Source: Rhizomicrobium electricum
Lineage (GTDB): Bacteria > Pseudomonadota > Alphaproteobacteria > Micropepsales > Micropepsaceae
Length of the DNA: 64,000 bases
Direction of reading: 5' to 3'
Assembly (NCBI RefSeq): GCF_011762045.1
Contig: NZ_JAASQS010000006.1
Location: 248,001 to 312,000 of the forward strand
Within the stretch, counting starts at the first letter, position 1; the number at the start of each line of letters is the position of its first letter. Below the pieces are notes generated by a model. That model made no database searches. It saw nothing but the letters and a program-made list of their open reading frames with translations, and was not told the DNA's origin. The position numbers and the translations under genes are program-made. Positions 1 to 10,930 of this stretch are shown here, piece after piece.

Positions 1-696
1 GAGCGGCGGGCAGGCCTGGAACAAGCGCTGGGCGAGCTGGTCGGCAAGATCACCGACGCCAAGGTGGCCGAATACTATCGGCGCGATTTCGACAGCCGCG
101 TCTTCGATGCCTTCAAGCGCCGGCCCAAGCGCGAAGCGACGGGACGTCCGTGGACGCCTCGCGCCGGACGCGAAGGAAAGGGCAATTTTGGCGGCAAAGG
201 GCGTTTCGCGCCGCAACCGGAGGGGGTGTCCGAGGCGGTCAAAGCCAGCCTGATCGCGCGCGGCGGCCCGCTTAAGGTGAAGGAAAGTGAAATTCTGCGG
301 CTGGTCCTTAACGAACCGGAACTTGCCGCCAGACACGCAGAAATGCTTGCGGCGCTGCCGTTTTCGGACCTCGTCCTTGACAGATTGCGGGCGGAACTTC
401 TAAACGTCGCCGCTTCCGGCTCCAGGCTTGAAAAACAGGGGTTGGAGAACCATCTGATCCGTCGAGGTATGGCCGACATCGTGGCGCGTCTGAAGGCGCC
501 GACGCAACAGATGGGTGAGGGGACCGCTTCAGGCGAGGATGCCGATGCCCGCTTCCTGCGTGCCGCACACCAGCTACGCGATATGGCAGAACTCGGTCCG
601 GAGCAAAAGGTGGCGTGGGAACGTTTCAAGCGGGAGCCGACCGAGGAGCATCAACGTGAGGCACTTCGCTTTCGACAGGACCGTTCCGGCGAATAG
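1..696 (+). CDS. dnaG: DNA primase, C-terminal part (5' end outside window)
   Basis: The reading frame is open from base 1 and ends with TAG at 694-696, so only the last 231 residues are present. The first visible residues (ERRAGLEQALGELVGKITD, then a YYRRDF segment) match the end of the DnaG catalytic core; the rest is the helical C-terminal domain that contacts DnaB helicase. The Gly/Arg-rich linker at about residues 41-76 is the usual flexible hinge. DnaG makes RNA primers at the replication fork. The dnaG-rpoD order downstream is the classic macromolecular-synthesis arrangement and supports the call. A GTG at 64 is internal, not the start. Confidence 0.85.
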   Translation, partial: ERRAGLEQALGELVGKITDAKVAEYYRRDFDSRVFDAFKRRPKREATGRPWTPRAGREGKGNFGGKGRFAPQPEGVSEAVKASLIARGGPLKVKESEILRLVLNEPELAARHAEMLAALPFSDLVLDRLRAELLNVAASGSRLEKQGLENHLIRRGMADIVARLKAPTQQMGEGTASGEDADARFLRAAHQLRDMAELGPEQKVAWERFKREPTEEHQREALRFRQDRSGE

Positions 697-777
697 GGCA
701 AGCACGTAGAATCCAAGTGTTATACATTGTGATTCTACCGGCGCGCGCGCGGCGGACCACAAAGAGGGAAACCGAAC

Positions 778-1074
778 ATGGCAGCGAAGAAGAAAGCGAA
801 GAAGGCGAAAAAGGCGAAGAAAGTCGCCAAGAAAACGGCCCCCAAGGCCGCCAAGAAAGGCGCCAAAAAGGCCGCCAAGAAGGTCGCAAAGAAGCCGGCA
901 AAAAAAGTCGTCAAAAAGGGCGCCGTGAAAAAGGCCAAAAAGGCCGTCAAAAAGACCGCACCGGCGAAGAAGAAGACCGCCAAGCGGCGCGCCAAGAAGG
1001 TCGTCGCTCCCGCTCCGGCTCCCGTCGAGTCCGAGCCGGCTCCGGCACCGGAAGGCACCCCCGAGGCCGTGTGA
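778..1074 (+). CDS. Histone H1-like Lys/Ala-rich protein
   Basis: 98 residues. Residues 1-80 are almost only Lys and Ala with a few Val/Pro, as repeated AKK and KKA steps; the last ~18 residues switch to Pro/Ala/Glu (ending PEGTPEAV). This matches the composition of bacterial histone H1-like (HctA/AlgP-like) proteins, which bind DNA without sequence specificity. ATG at 778 follows an AGAGGGAAA ribosome-binding site. It lies between dnaG and rpoD, an unusual place for such a gene, and its composition resembles the N-terminal tail of the RpoD encoded next. DNA binding is inferred from composition only. Confidence 0.7.
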   Translation: MAAKKKAKKAKKAKKVAKKTAPKAAKKGAKKAAKKVAKKPAKKVVKKGAVKKAKKAVKKTAPAKKKTAKRRAKKVVAPAPAPVESEPAPAPEGTPEAV

Positions 1075-1144
1075 AAAACGGACTACGGGCAGATACCTGA
1101 AATCTCCCGCTCGCGCGCGCGACGGCTATAGTAACGGACGAAAA

Positions 1145-3544
<2,400 letters not shown>

Positions 3545-3564
3545 TGAGGACGACAAACGAATAA

Positions 3565-3607
3565 CCTCTCCCGTTCCGGGGAGGTCCAATTCGCGTCAGC
3601 GAATTGG
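3565..3607. repeat. Double palindrome after rpoD
   Basis: Two adjacent hairpins follow rpoD by 20 bases. 3565-3584 is an imperfect stem (CCTCTCCC/GGGGAGG). 3586-3594 pairs perfectly with 3599-3607 (CCAATTCGC, loop GTCA, GCGAATTGG). No T-run follows, so this is more like an alphaproteobacterial intergenic palindrome unit than a standard intrinsic terminator, though it could protect the mRNA 3' end. Confidence 0.5.
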
Positions 3608-3669
3608 GGTGCTAGGCCGCCCGGCGGCTTCGCACGACAACCGACGAAGAAAAGGTACTTTACGACCCA

Positions 3670-4053
3670 ATGCCGCAGTTCAATCCCAATAACTTTGCCG
3701 ACCGCCTGAAAGACCGTAACGCCGCCCGCGCCGCCGAACTGGAGCGCGCCAAGAAGCGTGCGGAAGCAATGAAGGAAACCGCCGCGGCCCGCGCCGAAGA
3801 GCGCGCCCGCGTCGCCAAGGAGCGCGACGAGCGCCGCGCCGCCCGTGAAGCCGAGAAGCGGGCCGAGCAGGACCGCATCGACGCCGAAAAGCGCGCCGCC
3901 GAAGAAGAGCGTCTGCGCCTGGAGGCCGAGGCTGCCGCCGAAGCCGAGCGTCAGAAGCACGAAGAGATGGCCAAGTACGCCGAACTCCTCGCCGCCCAGA
4001 AGGCCGCCCGCGACGCCCGCTACGCCGCCCGCAAGGCCCGTCAGAAGCGTTGA
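3670..4053 (+). CDS. DUF6481-type coiled-coil protein
   Basis: 127 residues, nearly all charged helix: repeated Arg/Lys/Glu/Ala heptads from residue ~15 to the end, finishing with ARDARYAARKARQKR. That ending and the N-terminal FADRLKDRNAA segment are what I know from DUF6481 proteins of alphaproteobacteria, whose function is unknown. No signal peptide or membrane segment is present. ATG at 3670 follows an AAAAGG site. It stands alone between rpoD and an NYN-domain gene. A long single alpha-helix or coiled coil is predicted from composition. Confidence 0.6.
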   Translation: MPQFNPNNFADRLKDRNAARAAELERAKKRAEAMKETAAARAEERARVAKERDERRAAREAEKRAEQDRIDAEKRAAEEERLRLEAEAAAEAERQKHEEMAKYAELLAAQKAARDARYAARKARQKR

Positions 4054-4150
4054 TCCGGACGCCCCCGCCGGTGCGTGAAAACGGTCACGCGCTGCGGTAG
4101 ACTCGCGGCCTCTTGCCGGCTTCGGTGCCGGCCTGCCGCGTGGGGGCGTC

Positions 4151-4729
4151 ATGATCCGCAGGCTGTTGCTGGTCGATTTCGAGAACATCGCCACCTTCGA
4201 TCTGTCGCGGCTTGAGCCCGATGTCGATATCGTGGTGTTCGTCGGCGCCGAGCAGAAGGTGCCGCAGGCGCTTTACGATGCCGCAGCGGCGCTTGGCGAC
4301 CGGGTGATCTGGCTCAAGATGGGCGGCACCGGCCACAACGCGCTCGACTTCCACATTGCCTGTTATCTCGGGCGGGTCCTCGAAATCAGCAAGAAATACG
4401 CCTGTTACGTGCTGTCGCGCGACAAGGGTTTCGACCCGCTGTTGAAATACCTGAACGGGCTCGGTCTGCCCTGTACGCGGATCGACAATCTGGCGCCGCT
4501 GGGCATCGACCTGTCGCCGCAAGACGAGCTCAATTACCGCCGCGCGGTCGAAACGCTCGGCAAGATCCCGAAGAAATCGCGTCCCCATAGCCGCCTCAGC
4601 CTGATCAAGCTGATCGCCGCAACCCAGCGTCCCAAACCCAACGCGCTGCAGATCAACGCCATCCTGGCCCGCATGCAGCGCCACAAGCTGTTTTATCTGC
4701 ACGAAGACGACACCGTGTCCTACGGCTGA
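4151..4729 (+). CDS. NYN/PIN-like putative ribonuclease
   Basis: 192 residues. It has the acidic pattern of NYN (PIN-fold) nucleases: LLVDFENI near residue 5-12, HNALDFHIACYLGR in the middle and CYVLSRDKGFDPLLKYL after it. The conserved Asp residues in these three blocks would bind the metal. A basic C-terminal domain (~residues 145-192) resembles a small winged-helix or OST-HTH-like tail. Such proteins usually cleave structured RNA. ATG at 4151 lies just after a GGGGGCGTC stretch. The target RNA is unknown, and the neighbouring genes give no hint. Confidence 0.7.
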   Translation: MIRRLLLVDFENIATFDLSRLEPDVDIVVFVGAEQKVPQALYDAAAALGDRVIWLKMGGTGHNALDFHIACYLGRVLEISKKYACYVLSRDKGFDPLLKYLNGLGLPCTRIDNLAPLGIDLSPQDELNYRRAVETLGKIPKKSRPHSRLSLIKLIAATQRPKPNALQINAILARMQRHKLFYLHEDDTVSYG

Positions 4730-4741
4730 CGCCGTCAGGGC

Positions 4742-5359
4742 TTATGGGGCCTTCTTCATCCAGCCGCATTTGACCGCGTCTTCGAACACCGCGTTGGCCG
4801 CGGCCCACAGGGTCGGCGAGCCCTTCTCGATCTTGTTGGTCAGCGCCCGCTCGCGTTCGATGTCGACGTCATAGGCGATCCAGCTGCCGCCGCCGACGGC
4901 GTGGTTCTGCAGGATCGGCTGCAGTCGGTCGAGCGCCTTGGCGAACTTGGCGTCCGCCGTTTGCGCCGCCTCGAACTCCTCCCAGATGGTGCGCAGCTCT
5001 TTGCTCTGATCGGCCGGCAACAGGCCGAACACGACATCGGCGGCGGCTTGTTCGCGCGCCGCTTGATCGACCGCTTCGGCGGCGAAAATCGGGGTGTCGC
5101 CGCACTCGTATTCGATGAGATCGTGCAGCACCAGCATCTGCACCACGCGGGCGATATCGACGGGAGTAACCGCGTATTCCTTCAGCACCAGCGCGAACAG
5201 CGTCAGATGCCAGGAATGCTCCGCCGAATTCTCGAACCGCGCCCCGCTGGTCACCTTGCAGGCGCGATAAACCTCTTTCAGCCGGTCCGCCGCGAGCAGG
5301 AATTTCAATTGCGCCGCCAGACGATCATCCAGCGCGCCAAGCCAAGCCTCGGATTTCAT
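4742..5359 (-). CDS. HD-domain hydrolase, YfbR/5'-deoxynucleotidase-like
   Basis: 205 residues from ATG 5359, chosen because GGAG sits 7 bases upstream; the frame is open further but without a better site. The metal-binding set of HD hydrolases is visible: RFENSAEHSWH (first His), LVLHDLIEYECGDTP (HD pair) and a later Asp in FAKALDRLQP. This arrangement resembles the HD_3/YfbR group, which dephosphorylates deoxynucleoside 5'-monophosphates. Substrate is inferred from family resemblance only. Confidence 0.75.
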   Translation of the reverse strand: MKSEAWLGALDDRLAAQLKFLLAADRLKEVYRACKVTSGARFENSAEHSWHLTLFALVLKEYAVTPVDIARVVQMLVLHDLIEYECGDTPIFAAEAVDQAAREQAAADVVFGLLPADQSKELRTIWEEFEAAQTADAKFAKALDRLQPILQNHAVGGGSWIAYDVDIERERALTNKIEKGSPTLWAAANAVFEDAVKCGWMKKAP

Positions 5360-5500
5360 GAACGCACTCCGTTGTTTGGCGACCCGTCCTAAGCCGTCTG
5401 CCGCGCCTGCGCCAGCCCTCGACAAACTTCGCGACATTTCCGTCGTACGGCCGCGAAAATGTTCCCTTATTGTTCTTCATCATTGGTTACGGGGGATGCC

Positions 5501-5833
5501 ATGGAAATCACCGCCGAGGCTATGATCCATTTACCCGAGGGCGAATTGTTGGAGACCTATCGTAAATCGCTCCGGCTCTACGCCGAAAAGAAGTTCGCCC
5601 GCGATACCGAGCGTGGCCGAATTGCGTGGCAGGGCGCCAGATTCTTCGTCACCTGCAAAGGCGGCGTGACCGAACGCCAAATGGCACTCGAAGCGTCTGA
5701 AGATTTCGCCAAAAGAAACCAGCAAGTCCGCGAGATGACCCTCGATCTCGATCTTCTGAAAGCGGATGTCGATGTCCTGGCGTTGGCGTTCCGTGTTCGC
5801 GGCACGGCTCCGTTTGAAAAAACGGAACAGTAA
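5501..5833 (+). CDS. Hypothetical protein
   Basis: 110 residues from ATG 5501, which has a GGGGG site 5 bases upstream; the open frame extends 14 codons further without a better start. It begins MEITAEAMIHLPEGELLETY. It is mostly helical and charged, with no signal peptide, membrane segment or recognisable motif. It is convergent with the DUF5694 gene, 1 base away. I do not recognise the family. Confidence 0.5.
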   Translation: MEITAEAMIHLPEGELLETYRKSLRLYAEKKFARDTERGRIAWQGARFFVTCKGGVTERQMALEASEDFAKRNQQVREMTLDLDLLKADVDVLALAFRVRGTAPFEKTEQ

Positions 5834-5834
5834 A

Positions 5835-6620
5835 TCACTGCGGCAGGAAGTCGTTGGCTTCGACGAGGCGGTAGCCGGGCATCTCGGCGATGCATTGGCG
5901 CAAGAGGAACGCGTGTCCGGCGCCATAGAACACCACCACGCGGTCGCCCGGTTTGGCCGCTTGCACGAGATTGGCGCAGATGCGGAAGTTGCGGTCGTAC
6001 CACGCTGTGAGCAGGGCGACGCCGGGCTGGTCCTTGCCGCCGCCGAAGGCCAGCATGACGCGATAGAAATCGTGATCGCGGGCGATCGCCTCGGGCTGAT
6101 TGAGCAAGCGCAGCGTAGCTCCGACGCTGCCTTGCGCGAGGGTCGCGTTGATCGCCTCCATGCGCGTACTGCCTTGCGCAACGAGCGCGTCAAGGCGCGC
6201 GCCCTGGCCGTGGGCGGCGGCCCAGGCCTGCACGGCTTCGAAAGGGAATTCGCCGTCGACATCGATGCCGTGAACGGTTGCAAGCCCCGAACTGGCAGCC
6301 AGCCGGAAGCCGAGCTGCACCACCTCGTTGCGGCTCGGCGCCAAGGTCCCGGCGCGATAATCGGCATAGCGCGTTGCGGTGATCGCGGCGGGCCATTCGA
6401 CCGCCACCATGGTGGGCTTGAAGCGCTCCAGCGCCTTGGTTGCCGCGGCGATCTCCGCCTGCCGCTTGGGCGCCAGCACGTCGTCGGCGGCAACGTTGTG
6501 CAGGTCGTGGCCGGGATTGCTCATATGGAACACGCCGACCACCATCACCGTCACCGGTTCTTCGGCAACGGCACAGGGCGTCAGGACGAAAAGAGCGGCA
6601 AGCGCGACGGCAAGTTTCAT
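5835..6620 (-). CDS. Secreted DUF5694 / TIKI-like hydrolase-fold protein
   Basis: 261 residues with a clear signal peptide (MKLAVALAALFVLTPCAVAE). The core begins VTVMVVGVFHMSNPGHDLHN, the GxFHxxNPGxD signature of DUF5694, followed by VAVEWP and, near the end, VVVFYGAGHAFLLRQCI. The pattern GxH...E...GxGH is that of the wider TraB/TIKI/ChaN superfamily of putative metal-dependent peptidases. It is likely periplasmic. Activity has not been shown for DUF5694 as far as I know. Two other members of this broad superfamily occur in the window, at 33.1 and 46.1 kb. Confidence 0.7.
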   Translation of the reverse strand: MKLAVALAALFVLTPCAVAEEPVTVMVVGVFHMSNPGHDLHNVAADDVLAPKRQAEIAAATKALERFKPTMVAVEWPAAITATRYADYRAGTLAPSRNEVVQLGFRLAASSGLATVHGIDVDGEFPFEAVQAWAAAHGQGARLDALVAQGSTRMEAINATLAQGSVGATLRLLNQPEAIARDHDFYRVMLAFGGGKDQPGVALLTAWYDRNFRICANLVQAAKPGDRVVVFYGAGHAFLLRQCIAEMPGYRLVEANDFLPQ

Positions 6621-6722
6621 GGGGCCCTCCAGATCGCGGCGAGCCTAGCGCGGCGGCTGCCGCGCGCAGAAATACCGCCGGCGAAGAGCCTGCTTTCCAA
6701 ATTTGAATATCTACAGACTAGC

Positions 6723-7376
6723 TTATTGCGGCGTGGCCGGTGCCGCCGGATCGGCTGCCGGTGCGACCGGTTCCGCCGGCGGCGTAACGGGGGCTGCGGC
6801 TGCTTCGCTGATGGTCACTTTCTTGATGACGATCGGCTTCATCGGATAGGCGGTGGGGAAGGAGCCCTTCATGCCGCCCAGCGGCACCAGGGCGATGGCG
6901 TCGAGCACCTCCTGGCCGCTCGTCACCCGGCCGAACACGGCAAACCCGGTGGTATTGGGCGCGTCGCCCGGCTTGGGGTCGAGCGCCTGCGCGTTGGTGT
7001 CGGCAAGGTTGAAGAAGAACTCGGCCTTTGCCGAGTTGGTCGGCTTCATCTCGCGCGCCATGGCGACGGTGCCGCGCTTGTTGGACAATCCGCCGGCGGT
7101 TTCGAGCGGGACCGGATTGCTGGTCGGGCGCCATTTGAGGTCGGCGCCGAACGACCCGGTCTGGATCACGTAGCCGGGCACGATCCGGTAAATGACCGTG
7201 TTGTTGTACAGGCCTTGCTTGGCGTAGCGGACGAAATTGGCCACCGTCTTGGGCGCCTTGTCCTTTTCCAACAGGACCACGACCGTTCCCATGCTGGTTT
7301 CGATTTTGGCCTGCGGCTGGGCCACGGCGGCGGTGGCGAACAGGGCGGCGGCGGCAAGAGCGGGCGCGAGGCGCAT
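6723..7376 (-). CDS. Periplasmic cyclophilin-type peptidyl-prolyl isomerase
   Basis: 217 residues. The signal peptide is MRLAPALAAAALFATAAVAQ, then the cyclophilin domain starts with KIETSMGTVVVLLEKDKAPK. Recognisable active-site blocks are FVRYAKQGLYNNTVIYRIVP, GTVAMAR, SAKAEFFFNL and FAVFGRVTSGQEVLDAI. The last ~30 residues are a Pro/Ala tail without structure. It should catalyse proline isomerisation during folding of exported proteins. It is a single gene with its own upstream gap; the next gene on the other side is divergent. Confidence 0.88.
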   Translation of the reverse strand: MRLAPALAAAALFATAAVAQPQAKIETSMGTVVVLLEKDKAPKTVANFVRYAKQGLYNNTVIYRIVPGYVIQTGSFGADLKWRPTSNPVPLETAGGLSNKRGTVAMAREMKPTNSAKAEFFFNLADTNAQALDPKPGDAPNTTGFAVFGRVTSGQEVLDAIALVPLGGMKGSFPTAYPMKPIVIKKVTISEAAAAPVTPPAEPVAPAADPAAPATPQ

Positions 7377-7554
7377 GATGGTTCCCCCATGGAAGGCGGC
7401 GTCCTTCTAGCATGGCGGGGGTGCGCGCGCGAAGCCTATGGGATGCCCCATGAATTTGGTCGCGCCATGCTTGACGGCGAGGCCGGGAAGAGCTTGATAG
7501 GCTGCCCGCTGGCGCTCCGGAACCGCGCCCGGCGACTGCAAAAGGTTCAAATTC

Positions 7555-7794
7555 GTGAAGAAGCAAGACCAGTACGTCTTCAAATATCCTTCCGAGGACG
7601 AGGCTTACGTCCGCCGGCTCGGCGCGGCGTTGCTCATCCATTGGGCGGAGATTCCGGAAGAGGTGCGGGCCAGGCTTCTCGCCGAAGCGGCCGTGGTCTG
7701 GGACCGCGAGTTCCATATCCCGCAGATCGGCAAGAAGCTCGAGGCCTTCATCAGGCGCCGGCCGGCCCCGCCGCCGCCGCCGCAAGAAGGTTAA
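7555..7794 (+). CDS. Small hypothetical protein
   Basis: 79 residues from GTG 7555, preceded by AAAGG. The first 55 residues look like a folded helical domain (VFKYPSEDEAYVRRLGAALL, EIPEEVRARLLAEAAVVW). The tail is RRRPAPPPPPQ. No signal peptide or motif I recognise. It lies between the divergent cyclophilin gene and the hemolysin III gene; codon use looks like its neighbours. Confidence 0.5.
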   Translation: MKKQDQYVFKYPSEDEAYVRRLGAALLIHWAEIPEEVRARLLAEAAVVWDREFHIPQIGKKLEAFIRRRPAPPPPPQEG

Positions 7795-7879
7795 TCCAGG
7801 TCAATTGATGGCGGCCGCGTTTTGCGCCCCGCAATAGCCATGGAATAGTGCGAGCCTTACTGTTCCAGGAGCAGGCTCA

Positions 7880-8533
7880 ATGAATAAGACCGTCGAACGG
7901 GTTCACCGCCTTTACACGCAGCACGAGCAGTTGGCCGACAACATCGTGCACGTGGTGGGGATCCTGTTCGCGATCAATGCCTCGCTGTGGCTGCTCTGGC
8001 ATGTCACCGGCATGAGCGTGCTGGTGTCGGTGTCGATCTACTGCCTCGGCCTGATGGCGATGATCTGCTGCTCCGCCGCTTACAACATGACGCCGCATTC
8101 GCGGCCGTCGAAGATCATCCTCAGGCGGCTCGATCATTCCGCCATCTTCATCATGATCGCGGCGACCTATACGCCGTTCGCGGTCAACCGGCTGGGCGCG
8201 GTCGCCGGCCCCATCATCCTGGCGGTGGTGTGGTTCTGCGCCACCTTCGGCGTGATCATGAAACTGGTGTGGCCGCGCCGCTTCGAATGGTTGTCGCTTG
8301 GGCTCTACCTCGCCATGGGCTGGGTGATCGTGACGGTGATCCAGCCGCTGTCGCTGTCGCTGGCGCACGTCAACTTCTGGCTCCTGATGGCAGGCGGTAT
8401 CGTCTATTCGGCGGGCGTGATCTTCTACGTCTGGGAGCGCATCCCCTATCACCGCGCCATCTGGCACGGCTTCGTCCTCGCCGCGGCCGTCCTGCAGTTC
8501 GGCTCGATCCTCGGCGAATTCACGCTGCGATAG
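7880..8533 (+). CDS. Hemolysin III / PAQR-family seven-helix membrane protein
   Basis: 217 residues with seven hydrophobic segments. The family pattern is present: HVVGILFAINASLW in helix 1, a Ser/His-rich RRLDHSAIFIMIAATYTPF block in the middle, and YHRAIWHGFVLAAAVLQF in helix 7; the conserved His and Asp residues would bind zinc as in adiponectin receptors. The hemolysin name is historical; most such bacterial proteins are probably membrane-lipid hydrolases or regulators. ATG 7880 has an upstream GGAG. It is convergent with gloB. Confidence 0.85.
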   Translation: MNKTVERVHRLYTQHEQLADNIVHVVGILFAINASLWLLWHVTGMSVLVSVSIYCLGLMAMICCSAAYNMTPHSRPSKIILRRLDHSAIFIMIAATYTPFAVNRLGAVAGPIILAVVWFCATFGVIMKLVWPRRFEWLSLGLYLAMGWVIVTVIQPLSLSLAHVNFWLLMAGGIVYSAGVIFYVWERIPYHRAIWHGFVLAAAVLQFGSILGEFTLR

Positions 8534-8581
8534 CGGCGCGCTTTCCGCCGCCCGCCAACCCCGAACGCGCGCCGCCCGGCG

Positions 8582-9340
8582 TTAGAAGTTATCCTTGCGT
8601 CTGCGGATTTCCGCGAACACGGCGACATCGTCGGCCTTGGCCAGGCCGAGATTGGTCCGGATTTCGGCCGACCGGGTTCGCAGGAACGGATTGGTCGCCT
8701 TCTCGAGCCCGATGGTCGAGGGCACCGTGAACTTGCCTTCGGTCCGCAGCGCCTCGACCGCCTTGAAGCGTTCCTGCAGGGCGGTGTTGCCCGGCTCCAG
8801 GCTCAGGGCGAAGCGGGCATTGGTCAGCGTGTATTCGTGACCGCAATAGACCTTGGTGTCGTCCGGCAGGGCGGCAATCTTGGCGAGGCTTGCCTGCATC
8901 ATCTCCGGCGGGCCTTCGAACAGGCGGCCGCAGCCCATCACGAACATCGTGTCGCCGGTGAATACGGCATCGCCGAACACATAGGCCACCGCGCCGCGGG
9001 TGTGGGCCGGGACTTCCAGCACGCCGACCGCGAGATCGCCGAAGCGCCAGCCATGCTCTTCGTCGACGCCGGTATCGATCGCCGGAATGCGGGTGCGGTC
9101 CTTCTCCGGGCCGACCACCTCGGCGCCATAAGCGGCCTTGAGGTCCCGGTTGCCACCGGAATGGTCCCAGTGGTGATGGGTGTTGAGGATGTGGGTCAGC
9201 CGGGCTCCTCTGGCCTTCAAGGCGGCGTCTATCGGCTCGACCTCGGCCGGATCGATCACGGCACACAAATCCCCGGCGCGGACGAGGTAGGCGTAATTGT
9301 CCTGAAGGCAGGGGATGACGGCGATCTCGAGTTCGGGCAT
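8582..9340 (-). CDS. gloB: Hydroxyacylglutathione hydrolase (glyoxalase II)
   Basis: 252 residues. It is a metallo-beta-lactamase fold: THHHWDHSGG at residues 54-63 supplies the metal ligands, with further ligands in VPAHTRGAVAYVF and YCGHEYTLTNARFAL. The C-terminal segment (NPFLRTRSAEIR) matches the glutathione-binding domain of GloB. It hydrolyses S-lactoylglutathione to lactate and glutathione, completing methylglyoxal detoxification. ATG 9340 has GAGGAG 6 bases upstream, so I prefer it to the longer frame. It is divergent from a methyltransferase gene, a common alphaproteobacterial pairing. Confidence 0.92.
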   Translation of the reverse strand: MPELEIAVIPCLQDNYAYLVRAGDLCAVIDPAEVEPIDAALKARGARLTHILNTHHHWDHSGGNRDLKAAYGAEVVGPEKDRTRIPAIDTGVDEEHGWRFGDLAVGVLEVPAHTRGAVAYVFGDAVFTGDTMFVMGCGRLFEGPPEMMQASLAKIAALPDDTKVYCGHEYTLTNARFALSLEPGNTALQERFKAVEALRTEGKFTVPSTIGLEKATNPFLRTRSAEIRTNLGLAKADDVAVFAEIRRRKDNF

Positions 9341-9400
9341 GGCGATCTCCTCTGGAATGGTTCTTATCAGTCCTGCACCCCGCATTGAACCCCGAGCCGG

Positions 9401-10141
9401 ATGGGCTTAAGCCTCGTGGCCATGCAGCTAGACGCGGGCGAGCTCTCCGATTTCTACGAGTCGGCGCTGGGGCGGGCGGCCCGGCGGCAGATCTGCCACC
9501 GTCTCAAGCTATTCTGGCCCCATTGCCGGGGCCTCAGGGTGCTGGGCTACGGCTTTGCTCCGCCGTATCTCAAATCCTGGCTCACCGAGGCCGAGCGGGT
9601 GATCGCCATGATGCCGCCGCGCACCGGGGTGACGGCCTGGCCCGCAACCCGCCAGCTCGCAGTGCTGGGCGAAGAGGATGCCCTGCCGTTCGCCGATGCG
9701 GTGTTCGATCGTATCCTGGTCGTGCATGGGCTCGAAGGTGCCGATGCGGCACGGGTTCTGTTGCGGCAGCTCTGGCGGGTCCTGGCGCCGGAAGGACGGA
9801 TTCTTCTAGTGACGCCCAATCGCGCCAGTTTATGGGCCCAACTCGAAGCCTCTCCCTTCGCTTGCGGAAGGCCTTTCCATAGAAGCGAACTCGCGAGCCT
9901 TCTCACCGATACGCTGTTCGAACCGGTGCAATGGGATCGGGCTCTCTATCTGCCGCCGTTCGCGGGCCGGCGCATGGCGGGTCTTGGCGACGGATTCGAG
10001 CGGCTCGGCCGGCGTCTGTTTCCCGGCGTTGCCGGCGTACATCTGGTGGAAGCGTCGAAGTCGCTTTATGGGCGTGCGGTCCGCAAGACTCCGGCAAAAG
10101 CGAAAGCGGCATTGCGTCCGGCCGCAACTCTGCAGAGCTGA
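9401..10141 (+). CDS. SAM-dependent methyltransferase, class I
   Basis: 246 residues. A degenerate nucleotide-binding loop is seen in LRVLGYGFAPPYL, followed by PFADAVFDRILVVHGLEGAD and the post-motif RVLAPEGRILLVTPNR, as in class I methyltransferases of the type found beside gloB in many alphaproteobacteria. The substrate is unknown. The glycine-rich loop is less canonical than usual (GYGFA rather than GxGxG). The start at 9401 has no strong ribosome-binding site; ATG 9422 is an alternative. Confidence 0.65.
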   Translation: MGLSLVAMQLDAGELSDFYESALGRAARRQICHRLKLFWPHCRGLRVLGYGFAPPYLKSWLTEAERVIAMMPPRTGVTAWPATRQLAVLGEEDALPFADAVFDRILVVHGLEGADAARVLLRQLWRVLAPEGRILLVTPNRASLWAQLEASPFACGRPFHRSELASLLTDTLFEPVQWDRALYLPPFAGRRMAGLGDGFERLGRRLFPGVAGVHLVEASKSLYGRAVRKTPAKAKAALRPAATLQS

Positions 10142-10381
10142 TACATCATCACTCCTTTGTGAATGCGGTATTGAGAGATCGCTGCAGCATCTGCACGACC
10201 GCCATGCGCGGCGCGGGCATCACAGCGAAGATGTCGAAAAAAGCCTTATAAACCGGGCGATTTTTGCAGCCACGCAATTTTCGAACAACAGCCCTCGCAA
10301 AACTGTGAAACAGAAAGGGCTACAATAGTTGCCAGTCAACGACCACATCCGGATCACCGGACCCTGTTAAGGAGGAAACTC

Positions 10382-10639
10382 ATGAAATTCGCATTCGCGC
10401 TGGTTGCGCTTTCGACGCTCGCTCTTGCCCCCGCCGCCAATGCTGCTGACGCTCGTCTCACCGACTGCGTACAGATGGCCAAGCAAGTATCGGCTGCCCT
10501 CGAAGCGGCACAGCCGGGCACATCGACGGATCAGGCTCGCCAGCAGGCGACCGCTGGCCGTTCCTATTGCGGCTCGCAGATGTATTCGGCGGGTGTCGCC
10601 CACTACAGCAAGGCGCTGCAGCTCCTCGGCAAGAATTGA
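10382..10639 (+). CDS. Small exported hypothetical protein
   Basis: 85 residues with a signal peptide (MKFAFALVALSTLALAPAANA). The mature part of ~64 residues has two Cys (in LTDCVQM and SYCGSQ) that could form a disulfide, and an amphipathic C-terminal helix. ATG 10382 has an excellent AAGGAGG site 6 bases upstream. A TACAAT hexamer at 10321-10326 is a possible -10 box, without a convincing -35. I do not recognise the family. Probably periplasmic. Confidence 0.6.
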   Translation: MKFAFALVALSTLALAPAANAADARLTDCVQMAKQVSAALEAAQPGTSTDQARQQATAGRSYCGSQMYSAGVAHYSKALQLLGKN

Positions 10640-10888
10640 GCCGCGCACCGCAGTCCCAAAGCGCGCGGTTTGCATAGCGGATATGCGAAACGCTCCCCGA
10701 GGGAAGTAACTCGATAACGCATTGTTTTTCTTGAAGGATCAGGCGGCTTTTACAGCCTGTTCCTGCCGCCGGGCAGCTATGACATCGGCGGTGTTCTCGG
10801 CAGGCGGTCAAGGGGCGTAACCCTTCCGCCGTGACCGGGTGACGGCACCCCCAAAGCCGTTACTTGGCAAAATCACTGACGGGTGATC

Positions 10889-10915
10889 GGAGCGGCTGCC
10901 GCAACCAGCCGCTCC
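10889..10915. terminator. Hairpin downstream of metW
   Basis: Perfect 10-bp inverted repeat GGAGCGGCTG/CAGCCGCTCC with a 7-base loop, 15 bases past the metW stop. No U-tract follows, so it could be a weak terminator or an mRNA 3'-end stabiliser. The surrounding 10640-10930 stretch holds nothing else I can support. Confidence 0.45.
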
Positions 10916-10930
10916 TCCCGTTTCCGGGAT

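Noticed and set aside
717..1100. Arg/Gln/Glu-rich frame over the H1-like gene
   Set aside because: Frame shadow of the Lys/Ala repeat codons.
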